DNA from: Cloacibacillus porcorum
Lineage (GTDB): Bacteria > Synergistota > Synergistia > Synergistales > Synergistaceae
Assembly (NCBI RefSeq): GCF_001701045.1
Contig: NZ_CP016757.1
Span: forward strand, 2,754,219-2,818,218
Length of the DNA: 64,000 nt
Direction of reading: 5' to 3'
Below are positions 15,936-25,490 of the stretch, piece by piece. Both the position numbers and the translations under genes were made by a program. The notes beneath the pieces were generated by a model. The model made no database searches. It saw only the letters and a list, made by a program, of their open reading frames with translations, and was not told the origin of the DNA. Numbering within the stretch: position 1 is the stretch's first letter; every line of letters begins with the position of its first letter.

Positions 15936-17416
15936 ACTCCACGTGACCTTTCAATTACGGAAGTTGTTGAAAAACCATCGGTCAGAGGAAGGATGACAAT
16001 CTCTTCGGCGTATTCACGCCCAGCAACCTCTTCGGGTCGGTAATCTCCACCTTTTGCTATCACATCAGGCCGCAGCCGCGAGAGAAGCTCCTCAGGAGTA
16101 TCTTCTTCAAAGACCACAACGGCGTCCACCGCTTCAAGCGCGGCAAGCACCTTCGCACGGGACGCCTCTCCATTCACTGGGCGTGAGTCACCCTTCAGCC
16201 GCCGAATGGAAGCGTCTGAGTTGAGCCCCACAATAAGCCGGTCACCGAGAGACTTCGCCGCGGATAAAGAATCGATATGTCCGGCATGTATGATGTCAAA
16301 GCAGCCATTTGTGAAGATCACTCGCTCACCGGCATTACGCCATATGGCGCGAAGCTTCACGGCCTCGGCCTCAGTCAATACCTTGGATGACACGGATATG
16401 CTCCTTTCAGAGATCACATCCAGCAACTCCGCCGCGCTTATCGAGTATGTGCCAATCTTTCCGATGACGACCTGAGAGGCCGCGTTTGCCAGTTTTACAG
16501 CCTCCCGCAGTTGAAGCCCCTCCGCCGCAAAAGCGGCGGCGACGGCAATCATCGTATCTCCAGCACCGGATACATCGTAGACCTCAACGGCCCAAACGGG
16601 TATGTGCGTGGCGGTATCCCCTTCAATTAGGGTAGCCCCTCTCTCTGAACGCGTCACAAGGATATTTTCTATCCCATATTTTTTAATCATGGAAATGGCG
16701 GCAGCTGTTATCTCTTCGTCATCATTACGCAGAGGGTGCCCGGCGGCGGCGCTCAGCTCTTTGATATTAGGCGTAATGAGCGAGGCGCCACGGTAACTTT
16801 CCCAGTCAGATTTTTTCGGATCTACCCAGACGCTGACACCCTTTTTACGAGCTAGGGCGATGAGCCCGCGGCAGAGCTCAGGTGAACAACAGCCCTTACC
16901 ATAGTCAGAGATGATGATCAACTTCGCTCCCGCGGAAACCGCTCCCGAGACTTCAGAGAGAAGCATCGCTGCTTCCGCATCAGATGGGCTTATCTTTTCT
17001 TCCATGTCAAGACGAAGCATCTGCTGACGTCCGGAACCCAGCAAACGTGTTTTAACAGTAGTTGGGCCAAGTGGCAACAGTGCGGAATGATCGATTTTTT
17101 TAAAAAGAGGCAAATCAAGCAGCGCCCATCCATGGATGTCATCACCCACGCTACCTGCGGCAAAGACATTTACACCTAGGCCAACGAGGTTTGCCGCGAC
17201 ATTGCCCGCACCGCCCGCCACCAACCGTTCTTCCCGAAATCTTATTACCGGCACTGGCGCTTCAGGAGATATCCTCTCCACATCGCCGCTGATATAGCGG
17301 TCCAGCATAAAGTCGCCAGCGACGACTATCAAGGTGCTTTTAAATCCCCCTGTCAGAAGTTCCGCAACGCGGCTAAAATCAGTATCCGATAAAATTTTTT
17401 TCGTTAAGCGTTTCAT
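15932..17416 (-). CDS. hldE: Bifunctional heptose-7-phosphate kinase / heptose-1-phosphate adenylyltransferase
   Basis: 494 residues in two domains. Residues about 1-330 are a PfkB-family ribokinase (GDFMLDRYISGDVERISPEAPVP near the start, AGGAGNVAANL, and VYDVSGAGDTMIAV with the catalytic Asp). Residues about 350-494 are a cytidylyltransferase-type domain (FTNGCFDIIHAGH, GLNSDASIRRLKG). With GmhB-GmhA it gives the whole route from sedoheptulose-7-phosphate to ADP-glycero-manno-heptose for LPS core. A good AAGGAGC site precedes the ATG. The stop overlaps gmhB-gmhA by 4 bases. Confidence 0.97.
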   Translation of the reverse strand: MKRLTKKILSDTDFSRVAELLTGGFKSTLIVVAGDFMLDRYISGDVERISPEAPVPVIRFREERLVAGGAGNVAANLVGLGVNVFAAGSVGDDIHGWALLDLPLFKKIDHSALLPLGPTTVKTRLLGSGRQQMLRLDMEEKISPSDAEAAMLLSEVSGAVSAGAKLIIISDYGKGCCSPELCRGLIALARKKGVSVWVDPKKSDWESYRGASLITPNIKELSAAAGHPLRNDDEEITAAAISMIKKYGIENILVTRSERGATLIEGDTATHIPVWAVEVYDVSGAGDTMIAVAAAFAAEGLQLREAVKLANAASQVVIGKIGTYSISAAELLDVISERSISVSSKVLTEAEAVKLRAIWRNAGERVIFTNGCFDIIHAGHIDSLSAAKSLGDRLIVGLNSDASIRRLKGDSRPVNGEASRAKVLAALEAVDAVVVFEEDTPEELLSRLRPDVIAKGGDYRPEEVAGREYAEEIVILPLTDGFSTTSVIERSRGV

Positions 17417-17511
17417 TTTAAGAGCTCCTTTTGTGTTTTATCAAAGAGTCCCGGAACCGTTCATATCGCAAAAAATAATTTTTAACTCCAACGGCAATCT
17501 TTCAAATATAA

Positions 17512-17520
17512 ATTTTACCA
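17512..17520 (-). promoter_or_regulatory. Candidate extended -10 promoter for hldE-gmhBA
   Basis: Minus-strand TGGTAAAAT, matching TGn plus a near-consensus -10, about 100 bases before the hldE ATG. No strong -35. Confidence 0.35.
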
Positions 17521-17550
17521 CTTACGATACTCCCTTTAGGCAATTTCCCT

Positions 17551-17556
17551 TATAAT
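17551..17556 (+). promoter_or_regulatory. Candidate -10 for the plus-strand LPS pair
   Basis: A perfect TATAAT 65 bases before the ATG at 17622, in an AT-rich divergent region. The -35 at 17 bases (TACTCC) is poor. Confidence 0.3.
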
Positions 17557-17621
17557 ATAATAAAAGAATGGACATCAGCGTTTATTTATTATAAGAGATA
17601 ACTCGAAAGCGGTGCAACTCA

Positions 17622-18599
17622 ATGATAATTTCGTTTTTGACAAAACCTTTTTCTGTATTTGAAAGAGCAGCGAAAGATTTGGAACGACGCTTCAACTATT
17701 TAAAATATACTGTTAGGGGCAACGCATATAAGGCGTGGACGTGCACCTTTCCCATTGGTGGACACCAGGACGTCGTAGACTCTTTTATAAAGGGGGCAAA
17801 ATGTTTTCCTAATGTGAAGATACTAGTCAACCCTTCAAGGAGTCAGGCTGAGGGTACTGTCGTATATGTTCCATCCGGCTGGCGGGCGCTGCGTGACGCC
17901 ATCTCGCTAAAGCAGTCAGGAAAAATAAAAAAGCTCATAGCCGGACCTCTCATCTGTTTTGAGCATGTTGACGAACACGGCGCGATCATCACAGACACAT
18001 CCATAGATCGCTATCTCCTCGCATCTCCCTGGGTAAAAGAAGCATATGAAAAAGAGGCGGCGCAAAAACATTTAATTCTCAGAGAAACTGCCGTATGGGC
18101 CGCGGGCGTGGACCACGTGGTATGGAACCCAGAGAGAAAGGTGCCCTCCGATACGCTGGAAAAGGTGATGGTATATGTTAAAGGACAGGGAAAAACAATT
18201 CTTCCTGCAACGCTGGAAACACTTAAGAATAACGAAAAGGAAATAAAAACCCTTTACTGCGGCACCCATACTCCAAGCGACTATAAAAAATTACTCGAGT
18301 GGAGCGACTTCGTAGTCTGTCTGGGCGGCAGCGAAACACAGGGGCTCGCTCTGGCCCAGGCATGGTCAATGAACAGACAGACGCTGGTATTTGAATCTGA
18401 CGAGGTGCGACAGCGAAGACAAAACGCCGCCCCTTATATCACTGAACATACAGGTAGAAAATGGAACAATATCGATGAACTTTGCGAATGTTTAACTACA
18501 CTGAAAAACATATCTCCCCGCAATTGGGTACTTGCCAACCAGACCAATGAAATAGCCTTTGGCAGATTTCTCGATATCGTTAACGGGCTTTACGTATAG
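17622..18599 (+). CDS. Probable glycosyltransferase, GT-B-like, in LPS cluster
   Basis: 325 residues with no clear family name. The C-terminal third (KTLYCGTHTPSDYKKLLEWSD, then CLGGSETQGLALAQAWSMNRQTLVFES) has the shape of the nucleotide-sugar half of GT-B enzymes, with an acidic Glu-rich loop and the SETQGLALAQAW helix. The N-terminal half (GGHQDVVDSFIKGA) lacks the classic Gly-rich acceptor loop of the neighbouring GT4 proteins. No signal peptide or membrane helix. The ribosome site is weak. It precedes a beta-propeller protein by 11 bases on the same strand, opposite to the other LPS genes. Acting on the LPS or exopolysaccharide is inferred from context. Confidence 0.6.
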   Translation: MIISFLTKPFSVFERAAKDLERRFNYLKYTVRGNAYKAWTCTFPIGGHQDVVDSFIKGAKCFPNVKILVNPSRSQAEGTVVYVPSGWRALRDAISLKQSGKIKKLIAGPLICFEHVDEHGAIITDTSIDRYLLASPWVKEAYEKEAAQKHLILRETAVWAAGVDHVVWNPERKVPSDTLEKVMVYVKGQGKTILPATLETLKNNEKEIKTLYCGTHTPSDYKKLLEWSDFVVCLGGSETQGLALAQAWSMNRQTLVFESDEVRQRRQNAAPYITEHTGRKWNNIDELCECLTTLKNISPRNWVLANQTNEIAFGRFLDIVNGLYV

Positions 18600-18610
18600 G
18601 AATCTGCGAT

Positions 18611-19678
18611 ATGATTTTATTAAAACTTCGCCGTGAGACATTGCGTTTTTTCCTGCAAATTACGTCGTCATTCCCTTATTTTTTCACGAATAAAGCCCGC
18701 CGTAGCGCAAAAATGAAATGGAACGAACTTCAGCGGGAGGAGGGAAAACTACTTGGCGTAACATATCATCGCCCTCCAAAGAACGACGATATAAAAATCC
18801 TAGATTTGTCACAGACTTCGGGGTTCGGCGAAACAGTACATCCAGACATTCTATTCATTCAGGAAGGGTTCGGCAATAAAGGCTGGAAATACCTTATGAC
18901 CATAACCCCCTTCCCTAAAGGAATCGTATATTTTGAAAATCCAGAATTTATGGTGAGCCACGATGGACTGAACTGGGATATCCCAGAAGGAGGGAGTTCC
19001 CCTCTAATTCCCGCCCCTGACGACTGGATAGGCTATAATTCGGACCCTTCGCTTCTCTATGATAACGGCATACTGTACCTTATCTACCGGGAGGTCCGCA
19101 TAGAGGAACACCAGACTGTGATTAATATTTTTATGCTATCAAGCGACAACGGCATCAAGTGGAACAAACCGGAACGCATTGTCACCAAAACAACCGCTCC
19201 AGGAGACGAGGGCTTCCTCATGTCCCAGACCCTGTTAAAAAGGGGAGACAGATATATAATGTGGTATGTGGATTCTATTAAGAGCGGCTTCTCTATTTTT
19301 AAAATTGAAGGACGCGACATTTTCAACACAGCACTGCCGCAAGAGATACATATCACAGGAATGCCGGAAAACCGGCAACCGTGGCATATCGATGTGGTCG
19401 AAGGCGACAGCGGCAAACTGATCATGGCGATTTGCGTGAAGGATAAAAATAACAAAGAGCGCCACGCTATAATTCTCGCAGACAGCGAAGACGACGGTAA
19501 CAGCTGGCAGGTCTTTGGAGAATCCCTTGAACCCGGGGACGAGGCTTTTTGCGAAAAAAGTCTCTATAGGGCGTCGTTAGCGAGGGGTGAAGATGGACGA
19601 TGGAGACTATATTATTCCGGATGTGACAACGACGGCAATTGGTTCAGCGCCGTGAAAAACATCTCTTTTGGTACATAA
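18611..19678 (+). CDS. Five-bladed beta-propeller glycosidase-like protein (GH32/43/117-like)
   Basis: 355 residues. The body from about 45 on looks like a five-bladed propeller, with repeated strands such as FMVSHDGLNWDIPEGG, LSSDNGIKWNKPERI and DSEDDGNSWQVFGES, the Asp-box-like or blade-turn pattern of glycosidase propellers. YNSDPSLLYDNGILYLIYRE is the block that often carries a catalytic Asp in GH43-like proteins. The first 45 residues are basic with a short hydrophobic run but no convincing signal cleavage site. In an LPS cluster it might trim or sense a glycan, or be a non-catalytic binder. Specific activity cannot be assigned. Confidence 0.6.
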   Translation: MILLKLRRETLRFFLQITSSFPYFFTNKARRSAKMKWNELQREEGKLLGVTYHRPPKNDDIKILDLSQTSGFGETVHPDILFIQEGFGNKGWKYLMTITPFPKGIVYFENPEFMVSHDGLNWDIPEGGSSPLIPAPDDWIGYNSDPSLLYDNGILYLIYREVRIEEHQTVINIFMLSSDNGIKWNKPERIVTKTTAPGDEGFLMSQTLLKRGDRYIMWYVDSIKSGFSIFKIEGRDIFNTALPQEIHITGMPENRQPWHIDVVEGDSGKLIMAICVKDKNNKERHAIILADSEDDGNSWQVFGESLEPGDEAFCEKSLYRASLARGEDGRWRLYYSGCDNDGNWFSAVKNISFGT

Positions 19679-19775
19679 CACTTCCCCACTTATCTATATT
19701 CGCCAGCAATAATCTTTTTCAAAAAGGCCGCTAACGTGAGAAAGAATATGTTCCTGTAATATCAGCAATAAGTTG

Positions 19776-20735
19776 CTATATATTAGGTAGCAGCGTTTCT
19801 ACTCCCTCAAACACCTCCGCCGCACTTATATCCTCAAGACATTGCCTGGAGCACTCAAGTTTTTCACAGCCAGAATTACTGCAGTGACAAACATATTTCC
19901 TTCCAAGTCTATCCATATATTCAGCCTCCACTCCGGGAAAATTTGGCCCGAATAGCCCCACGACTGGTTTCCCCAACGCTCTTGCCACATGCATCAGCCC
20001 GGTGTCGCCGGAAACTACAAGGTCAAGCTCATTGATGAGCGCTATCGTATCGGTAATAGAGAGAGCTCCTACTTTGTTGATAATATATCGTGACGCCGCC
20101 GCAGACACAATCTCTTCCGCCATGCCAACCTCATCCGCACCGCTGCCGAGAAGCAGCAAATAGAATCCTTTTGTCTCGGCAAACCGGCAAAATTCTATCC
20201 AGCGCCTGACAGGCCATCTCTTGACGGCATGGCTCGCACCTATGGCAAGCCCAATTGCCGCACTTCCGGCAGGCACGGAAACATGGGCGGCGTCATTTAC
20301 TGTCCGCGGAGCATAAAGATATCTTTTACAGCGGCTTACAGGCAAAGTGGTATCCATCAAGTCGTCAAACGAAAAATGCGTATGCGAGAAAGGAAATCTC
20401 TTCTTACATCCGTACCGTACCGGTATGCCGCAAAGAAAAGAAAAAAGGCTTGTACGATCGGAGGTATGCATGTCAACAAGGATATCAAAGCGCCGACGCC
20501 TCACCTGACGCAAAATTTCCAAGAATCCTCTGTTTTTTGTTCTCTTCCTATCCCATACCATCACATCATCTACCCATGGCTGGGTACGCACTATATCCGC
20601 ATAGAAACTGTCGACCAACCACGTCAGGCGGAAATCAGGATTTTTTTCCTTGATCCGCATTGCGGTATAGTTTGCGAAAATCACATCGCCAAGCGACGAA
20701 AATCTCAAAAATAACACATTTTGGGGATAATGCAT
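19776..20735 (-). CDS. Glycosyltransferase family 9 (heptosyltransferase-like)
   Basis: 319 residues of the GT9/WaaC-WaaF type, which transfer heptose from ADP-heptose to LPS inner core. Visible signatures are LFLRFSSLGDVIFANYTAMRI at the start (acceptor-side loop), IGLAIGASHAVKRWP in the middle and the GT9 block VVSGDTGLMHVARALGKPVVGLFGP, with the conserved TG-x-MH. The Cys-rich tail (CHCSNSGCEKLECSRQCL) is common in GT9 proteins. ADP-heptose is made by the nearby hldE and gmhB-gmhA. Which heptose it adds cannot be told. Confidence 0.92.
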   Translation of the reverse strand: MHYPQNVLFLRFSSLGDVIFANYTAMRIKEKNPDFRLTWLVDSFYADIVRTQPWVDDVMVWDRKRTKNRGFLEILRQVRRRRFDILVDMHTSDRTSLFSFLCGIPVRYGCKKRFPFSHTHFSFDDLMDTTLPVSRCKRYLYAPRTVNDAAHVSVPAGSAAIGLAIGASHAVKRWPVRRWIEFCRFAETKGFYLLLLGSGADEVGMAEEIVSAAASRYIINKVGALSITDTIALINELDLVVSGDTGLMHVARALGKPVVGLFGPNFPGVEAEYMDRLGRKYVCHCSNSGCEKLECSRQCLEDISAAEVFEGVETLLPNI

Positions 20736-20945
20736 ACTTCCCCGCCTCCTAAAACAATCTATTAACCGTTAGAAGATAATTTTGTACACTTCAGCTTTTT
20801 ACGATAAACATACTGTAATCCCGGCTCTTCCTAAAATAACGGTTAAAGATGTAAGTTTTTCATTTCTTAGTACTGAAACGTTAATTTTATCCTCACACTA
20901 TTACATAATAATCCAGTAAAAAAGTAGCAGTCCACAACAAAATCA

Positions 20946-20960
20946 AAGTATTAAATACTT
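20946..20960 (-). terminator. Weak hairpin after the GT4 gene, possible terminator
   Basis: Inverted repeat AAGTAT-TAA-ATACTT just past the stop at 20979, followed on the minus strand by TGATTTTG. AT-rich and short, so weak. Confidence 0.25.
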
Positions 20961-20978
20961 CTCGTATCTTTAGCATAT

Positions 20979-22052
20979 CTATCTTTCTAATATTTTTCGA
21001 TACAAAGTTATTGTTTCATGGGCTATTCTCCGAACATTGAATTCATTAGCGCTTTCCAAAGCTTTCAACGCAACACAAGAAAGTAACTGATCATCCCCGA
21101 TAACACTGAAAAGCTTTTCTGCAAGGCCACTATCTATACCAACGCCCATAAACCAACCATTATACCCGTCTTTGATTATATCAAGCGTTCCACCAATATT
21201 CGTAGCAATAGACGGAAGTCCAGCTGCCATGGCTTCAAGTAGCATGAGGCTGAACCCCTCTGGGAGTTGGGATGGCTGAACAAAGATATCAGCTGCCCAC
21301 AACCATGGTCTTATATCTCTAGCAAAACCATGAAATTCTATTCTATCTGTAAGCTGGTATTTTTCGGATAAATCCCTATATTTTTTCATCTCAGGTCCGT
21401 CGCCCACAAGCCATAGCCGCGTGTCATAGGGCGTTTTATAATTGTTTGTCACCTCAAAGTAAGCATCTATCAGATACTCAAAGCCCTTCCAATCTATAAA
21501 TCTGCCCGCTCCGAGAATGATTTTTGTGTCTTTAGGCACGCCATACTTATTTCGAACATTTTCGCGCACTATATCATCACGTCTATACCGCAATATATCT
21601 ACCGGATTATAGACAACAACCATTTTTTCTGGAGGGAAACCCTTTTTTTCCATATGTTGCAGTACAGCGTTAGAACATGGAAAAATCATTGAAGCATTTT
21701 TGTAATATTTTATTTTCGGGTATTTATCTATAGTTTCAACAACTGGTATACCATAACATTTGCCCCACCAACCGCCAATGCGTGCTGCCGCAGATAACCG
21801 CGTATGTATTATATCGGGCTTTTCTCTTTTTAATATCTTACCGAACCCCAAATTAGTGATCGGCAGTGACTGAATGAAAGGTGTTGATACGGCAAATGGT
21901 ATACCTTCTTCCGTAAGTCTCTGAGGTAAGCTCCCACCAGGGCGGCATACTACAAAATTATCGACTCCCTGTACCGCAAGCTCGTGAATAAGTTGTATCC
22001 AAGTTTCTCCCCATGCGAGTTTGTTTTCGTCAACATAATGGAGTATTTTCAT
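20979..22052 (-). CDS. Glycosyltransferase family 4
   Basis: 357 residues with the GT-B fold. The N-terminal half ends around ETIDKYPKIKYYKNA. The nucleotide-sugar half has ILGAGRFIDWKGFEYLID, LVGDGPEMKKY and the E-x7-E type block PEGFSLMLLEAMAAGLPSIATNIGG. It would transfer a sugar retaining its anomeric configuration during LPS core or O-antigen assembly on the cytosolic membrane face. It shares ATGA with the next upstream gene (overlap of 4 bases). The coding sequence is AT-rich. Donor and acceptor are unknown. Confidence 0.92.
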   Translation of the reverse strand: MKILHYVDENKLAWGETWIQLIHELAVQGVDNFVVCRPGGSLPQRLTEEGIPFAVSTPFIQSLPITNLGFGKILKREKPDIIHTRLSAAARIGGWWGKCYGIPVVETIDKYPKIKYYKNASMIFPCSNAVLQHMEKKGFPPEKMVVVYNPVDILRYRRDDIVRENVRNKYGVPKDTKIILGAGRFIDWKGFEYLIDAYFEVTNNYKTPYDTRLWLVGDGPEMKKYRDLSEKYQLTDRIEFHGFARDIRPWLWAADIFVQPSQLPEGFSLMLLEAMAAGLPSIATNIGGTLDIIKDGYNGWFMGVGIDSGLAEKLFSVIGDDQLLSCVALKALESANEFNVRRIAHETITLYRKILER

Positions 22053-23086
22053 TTTTGCCTCTCTCTTTCACATAATTCGATCACTTCTTCGTATATCCTT
22101 TCATCTTGATCAACCATTTGTTGCAAAGTCGGCACTGAAGATAACGGTATTGAAAGTTTTACCTTCCTAACATTCATGAAATCAACTAAAGCCTTTTCCC
22201 AAGCAAGTAGATCTCCAGGAGGAATTAAGTTGTCTTCACAACCTGCCATCTCACGAACAGATGGTATATTCGACGCTATAACAGGGATTCCGATTTGCAC
22301 CGCACGTGCGAGGGTCAACGGCATTCCCTCCGTGTATGAAGGAAAGAGCAAGCAAGAAGAATTCGCCATGAACTGATCTACCATATCTGAGTATCCATGG
22401 AAAGTTATCTTATTTTCAAAACCACGCTCTTTACAGATATCCTCCAGCTTTTCTTTCATCGGACCATCTCCCAAGATATCCAGCGTCCAATCCCCGTCTT
22501 TCCTTATCGTTTTTAATATGTCCTGCAATCCTTTTACCAGCGACAATCTGCCAACAAAAAGGAACCGTATTGTCCCTTTCAAATTGTCCTTACGCCACGA
22601 TACTCCAGGTATATTTAAACCATTCAATACAACTTGTGTATTCTCATAAAAACATTGTTTCATACCTTCGCGTACAGCCTCACTGACGCATATCACACGG
22701 GCCGCGTCGCGATATGGAGAATATATCCACCTTGATTTATTGCCAAAATCCACATGCGCGGTTACAACGTATGGAATACCGGACATATTAGAGGCCCAGC
22801 GCGCGATCCAGGCAGGAACCCTAGAATGAGCGTGGATCAGCTGATACCTGCCGTTCTCTACAAGTCTCGCGATTTTTCTCGCACAAAACCAGCCTGTCAG
22901 AGGATTTTTCTTATGGACCGGCATTTCGATGTGACTGACTTTCTGCGAAAGCTGACACTGCATCTTACCGCCGGCAGATATCACTAAAATCTCATGCCCA
23001 CGTTCAGCGAGTTCATTCGAAAGATCTATAACATGCCTTTCAACACCGCCAATATCTAATTCCGGTAAAATTTCAATTATTTTCAA
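22049..23086 (-). CDS. Glycosyltransferase family 4
   Basis: 345 residues. It starts with the typical GT4 opening IIEILPELDIGGVERHVIDLSNELAERGHE, then YQLIHAHSRVPAWIARW, RFLFVGRLSLVKGLQDIL and FPSYTEGMPLTLARAVQIGIPVIAS, which holds the E-x7-E-like pair. No signal peptide or transmembrane segment, as usual for enzymes working at the inner face of the membrane. Translationally coupled to the following GT4 gene. Role in LPS assembly is inferred from neighbours. Confidence 0.92.
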   Translation of the reverse strand: MKIIEILPELDIGGVERHVIDLSNELAERGHEILVISAGGKMQCQLSQKVSHIEMPVHKKNPLTGWFCARKIARLVENGRYQLIHAHSRVPAWIARWASNMSGIPYVVTAHVDFGNKSRWIYSPYRDAARVICVSEAVREGMKQCFYENTQVVLNGLNIPGVSWRKDNLKGTIRFLFVGRLSLVKGLQDILKTIRKDGDWTLDILGDGPMKEKLEDICKERGFENKITFHGYSDMVDQFMANSSCLLFPSYTEGMPLTLARAVQIGIPVIASNIPSVREMAGCEDNLIPPGDLLAWEKALVDFMNVRKVKLSIPLSSVPTLQQMVDQDERIYEEVIELCERERQK

Positions 23087-23163
23087 AAGAACATCCCCCC
23101 TTTTTTACCATGAATACCTTTGAGAAGTTTTAAGATAAAATTTTAGTTTAGTTAAATATTTTG

Positions 23164-24471
23164 TCATAGTATATTCTCTGCTTCTTCTTTTGGCTGCGTA
23201 TTTTTATCTTTCGGTGAAGATATCCTATTCTCATAAGACAGACAGCTCTTTGGAAGCACCGATGCAATACCTAAAGATGTCCAAAATATCACAGCAATAT
23301 CCCTTCTGGCCTCAAAAACATCGCCTGTAAGACCGTAGACCAGCTGCCCCGCCAGCAAGACGAACAACATCAAGTTCCACGGGACTCCATTTTCCGTAGC
23401 ATCACGGGCGCGCCATGTTGAGATAAGCAAAAGAATAAACGCCATTATAAAAAATATGGCCGACGGCAGGCCTCCGGAAAATGCAAGTTCCATATACATG
23501 TTATGCGCATGTCCGTGAATAACATTATTATCCCTCACTACATCAGGATACTGCGGCAGTGCTCTGGCGTACTCCTGCTCAAGAGAACCCCGTCCATAGC
23601 CTACAATTGGATTTTTCAAAACTAACCCAGACACGATTCGCCAAATAGTATATCTGTGATTCGTCAGTGAATCCATATTATTTACGGCTAAAATCTGATT
23701 TTTTTCTATTTTGAATCTGTCAAATACACCTCCGTGGGATAGAACGTTAATCCCAAACAACACCGTTATACATAAAACCATCGCAACAATAACACTTTTT
23801 ATGTTAATTTTTTTATTAACAGCGGCAAAGTATAAAAAGAATGGAAGCATAAAGGCAATAGACAGCCATGCGCCACTGGAAAAAGATATAAACGCGGTCA
23901 GCAATACTACTATACAGCCGGCATATTTCAGAAATATTTTATTCCTTAAAACCCACATGCTATAAAAAAAGACATAAGGAAATGCCATAACGGCATATAA
24001 CCCCAAGGTATTTCCATTCATCGTCAGTCGCTTGGGTAACATCTGCGGAGGCAACTGGTCTTTTACTAGGATCATAATAAAAATAAATACCGTAGCCGGG
24101 ATAAAAAACGATATAAATGCTTTTCTGGACCTCTCCGTGCAGAGCAGTCTAACAGCGAACAGGTATCCAATCAACATTTCTAAGTATACAGAGGCACCTT
24201 TCCCCCAAAGCTCCAAATCCGACATATAAATGAGATTAGCAAAAGCACTCCATAAAAAAAACAACAGTAATATAAATGACACATTACGGCAATTTTTATC
24301 TGGAAAACACAAAAACGGCGTCTTATACTTAATCCTCCCATAAATTAATATAAGCAATATCAAGGAGTAACCAATGTAATGCACCGCTGGCGCGAAAATT
24401 GTAAACGATATGGAAAAAACTAAAGTAGCTAGAGCTACATTCTCATATGATATGTTATTTATTTTAAACAT
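23164..24471 (-). CDS. O-antigen ligase/polymerase family membrane protein (WaaL/Wzy-like)
   Basis: 435 residues, strongly hydrophobic, with about 10-12 transmembrane helices. The large periplasmic loop near 300-340 has GYGRGSLEQEYARALPQYPDV and ends with the conserved HGHAHNMYMELAFSGG, where the His is typical of WaaL/Wzy proteins (PF04932). It would join O-antigen or another glycan to lipid A core, or polymerise repeats. It is the only such gene in the LPS cluster, which favours ligase, but the family cannot separate the two roles by sequence alone. Confidence 0.87.
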   Translation of the reverse strand: MFKINNISYENVALATLVFSISFTIFAPAVHYIGYSLILLILIYGRIKYKTPFLCFPDKNCRNVSFILLLFFLWSAFANLIYMSDLELWGKGASVYLEMLIGYLFAVRLLCTERSRKAFISFFIPATVFIFIMILVKDQLPPQMLPKRLTMNGNTLGLYAVMAFPYVFFYSMWVLRNKIFLKYAGCIVVLLTAFISFSSGAWLSIAFMLPFFLYFAAVNKKINIKSVIVAMVLCITVLFGINVLSHGGVFDRFKIEKNQILAVNNMDSLTNHRYTIWRIVSGLVLKNPIVGYGRGSLEQEYARALPQYPDVVRDNNVIHGHAHNMYMELAFSGGLPSAIFFIMAFILLLISTWRARDATENGVPWNLMLFVLLAGQLVYGLTGDVFEARRDIAVIFWTSLGIASVLPKSCLSYENRISSPKDKNTQPKEEAENIL

Positions 24472-24497
24472 TCTCTCAGCCTCTTATTCATATATTT

Positions 24498-25490
24498 TTA
24501 TAATTTATCACGTATCTCAAGAAATCCCTGGTATATTTCTTCGGGAGTTATAGATAGAATACACGGCGCAGCCGCATCGCCCAATTGGTGCTTATGACAA
24601 TGCCAGCCTCTGCAGATACAACTTTTATCAAATAAAGAAATTACGTGTATATCCTTTATATCCCACGGAAGGAAACGGTTTCGATCTCCTCCTCCCAATA
24701 TACATAGAGCGCGGTTCCCACATAAATATGCCCAATGTGTAAGTCCCGTTTCATTGCCAACAAACAATGGCGTATCTTTTATGATAGAGAAAATTTCAGA
24801 GATACTCGCACCCCGCACTCTAGTTAAATTCGGGTGGCTAAGAGATAAATCATCTTCTCCCACCTGGACGATACGCAGTGCAACAGGAAGCATGTTAAGA
24901 AATTTTTGCCATAGCTCAGTCGGATAACGTCTATATTTTGCCCCCGCATCGGTCATTATCACCAGATCATAGCACCGCTGGAGCTTTGTGTCCCTCAACA
25001 TCTTGGGATATGAAAGAAACAGCTCTTCGTATGAGGGTAATCCGCCAAACAACGAACGGAAGTAGCTATCAACATGCCTGCTTACATGAAGCACTGCATT
25101 ATCCGCTCCTTTAATTCTTTCTATGATTTTAAATCCATAAGAGGCCAAATCGCAGGTTACCATCTCACCTTCATATACAAAAGTAGGCATATTTAGCCTC
25201 TGTGCGGCATCCAGGATTTTTTTATGATTATACGTAATCGGGATATATAAAGCATCACTATCAGAAATATTATATTTCATTTTCAGGTAAATTGAATAAC
25301 AACGGCTATGAGCCAATAGTCCCTGATTAATAACTTCCAGAGAATTAGCAGGGAGGAACATTGATAGAACAGGATATTTGTCTTTAGGAATCAGTATCTT
25401 TAATTCTATGCCGCTCCTATATAAATAGTGGTAGTAAGGCAAACGAATCAGAATATCACCTATTCCGCCTCTATCAAGAAAGTACTTCAC
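24498..25490 (-). CDS. Divergent GT9-like (heptosyltransferase superfamily) protein
   Basis: 330 residues. RGGIGDILIRLPYYHYLYRSG resembles the N-terminal loop of GT9 enzymes, DLVIMTDAGAKYRRYP the central donor strand, and FVGNETGLTHWAYLCGNRALCILGGG the TG-x-x-H donor block. The C-terminal part has paired Cys (CICRGWHCHKHQLGDAAAPC), as in many GT9 proteins. It probably adds a heptose or related sugar to the LPS core. First gene of the AT-rich minus-strand LPS run, with a promoter candidate 150 bases upstream. Confidence 0.78.
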   Translation of the reverse strand: MKYFLDRGGIGDILIRLPYYHYLYRSGIELKILIPKDKYPVLSMFLPANSLEVINQGLLAHSRCYSIYLKMKYNISDSDALYIPITYNHKKILDAAQRLNMPTFVYEGEMVTCDLASYGFKIIERIKGADNAVLHVSRHVDSYFRSLFGGLPSYEELFLSYPKMLRDTKLQRCYDLVIMTDAGAKYRRYPTELWQKFLNMLPVALRIVQVGEDDLSLSHPNLTRVRGASISEIFSIIKDTPLFVGNETGLTHWAYLCGNRALCILGGGDRNRFLPWDIKDIHVISLFDKSCICRGWHCHKHQLGDAAAPCILSITPEEIYQGFLEIRDKL

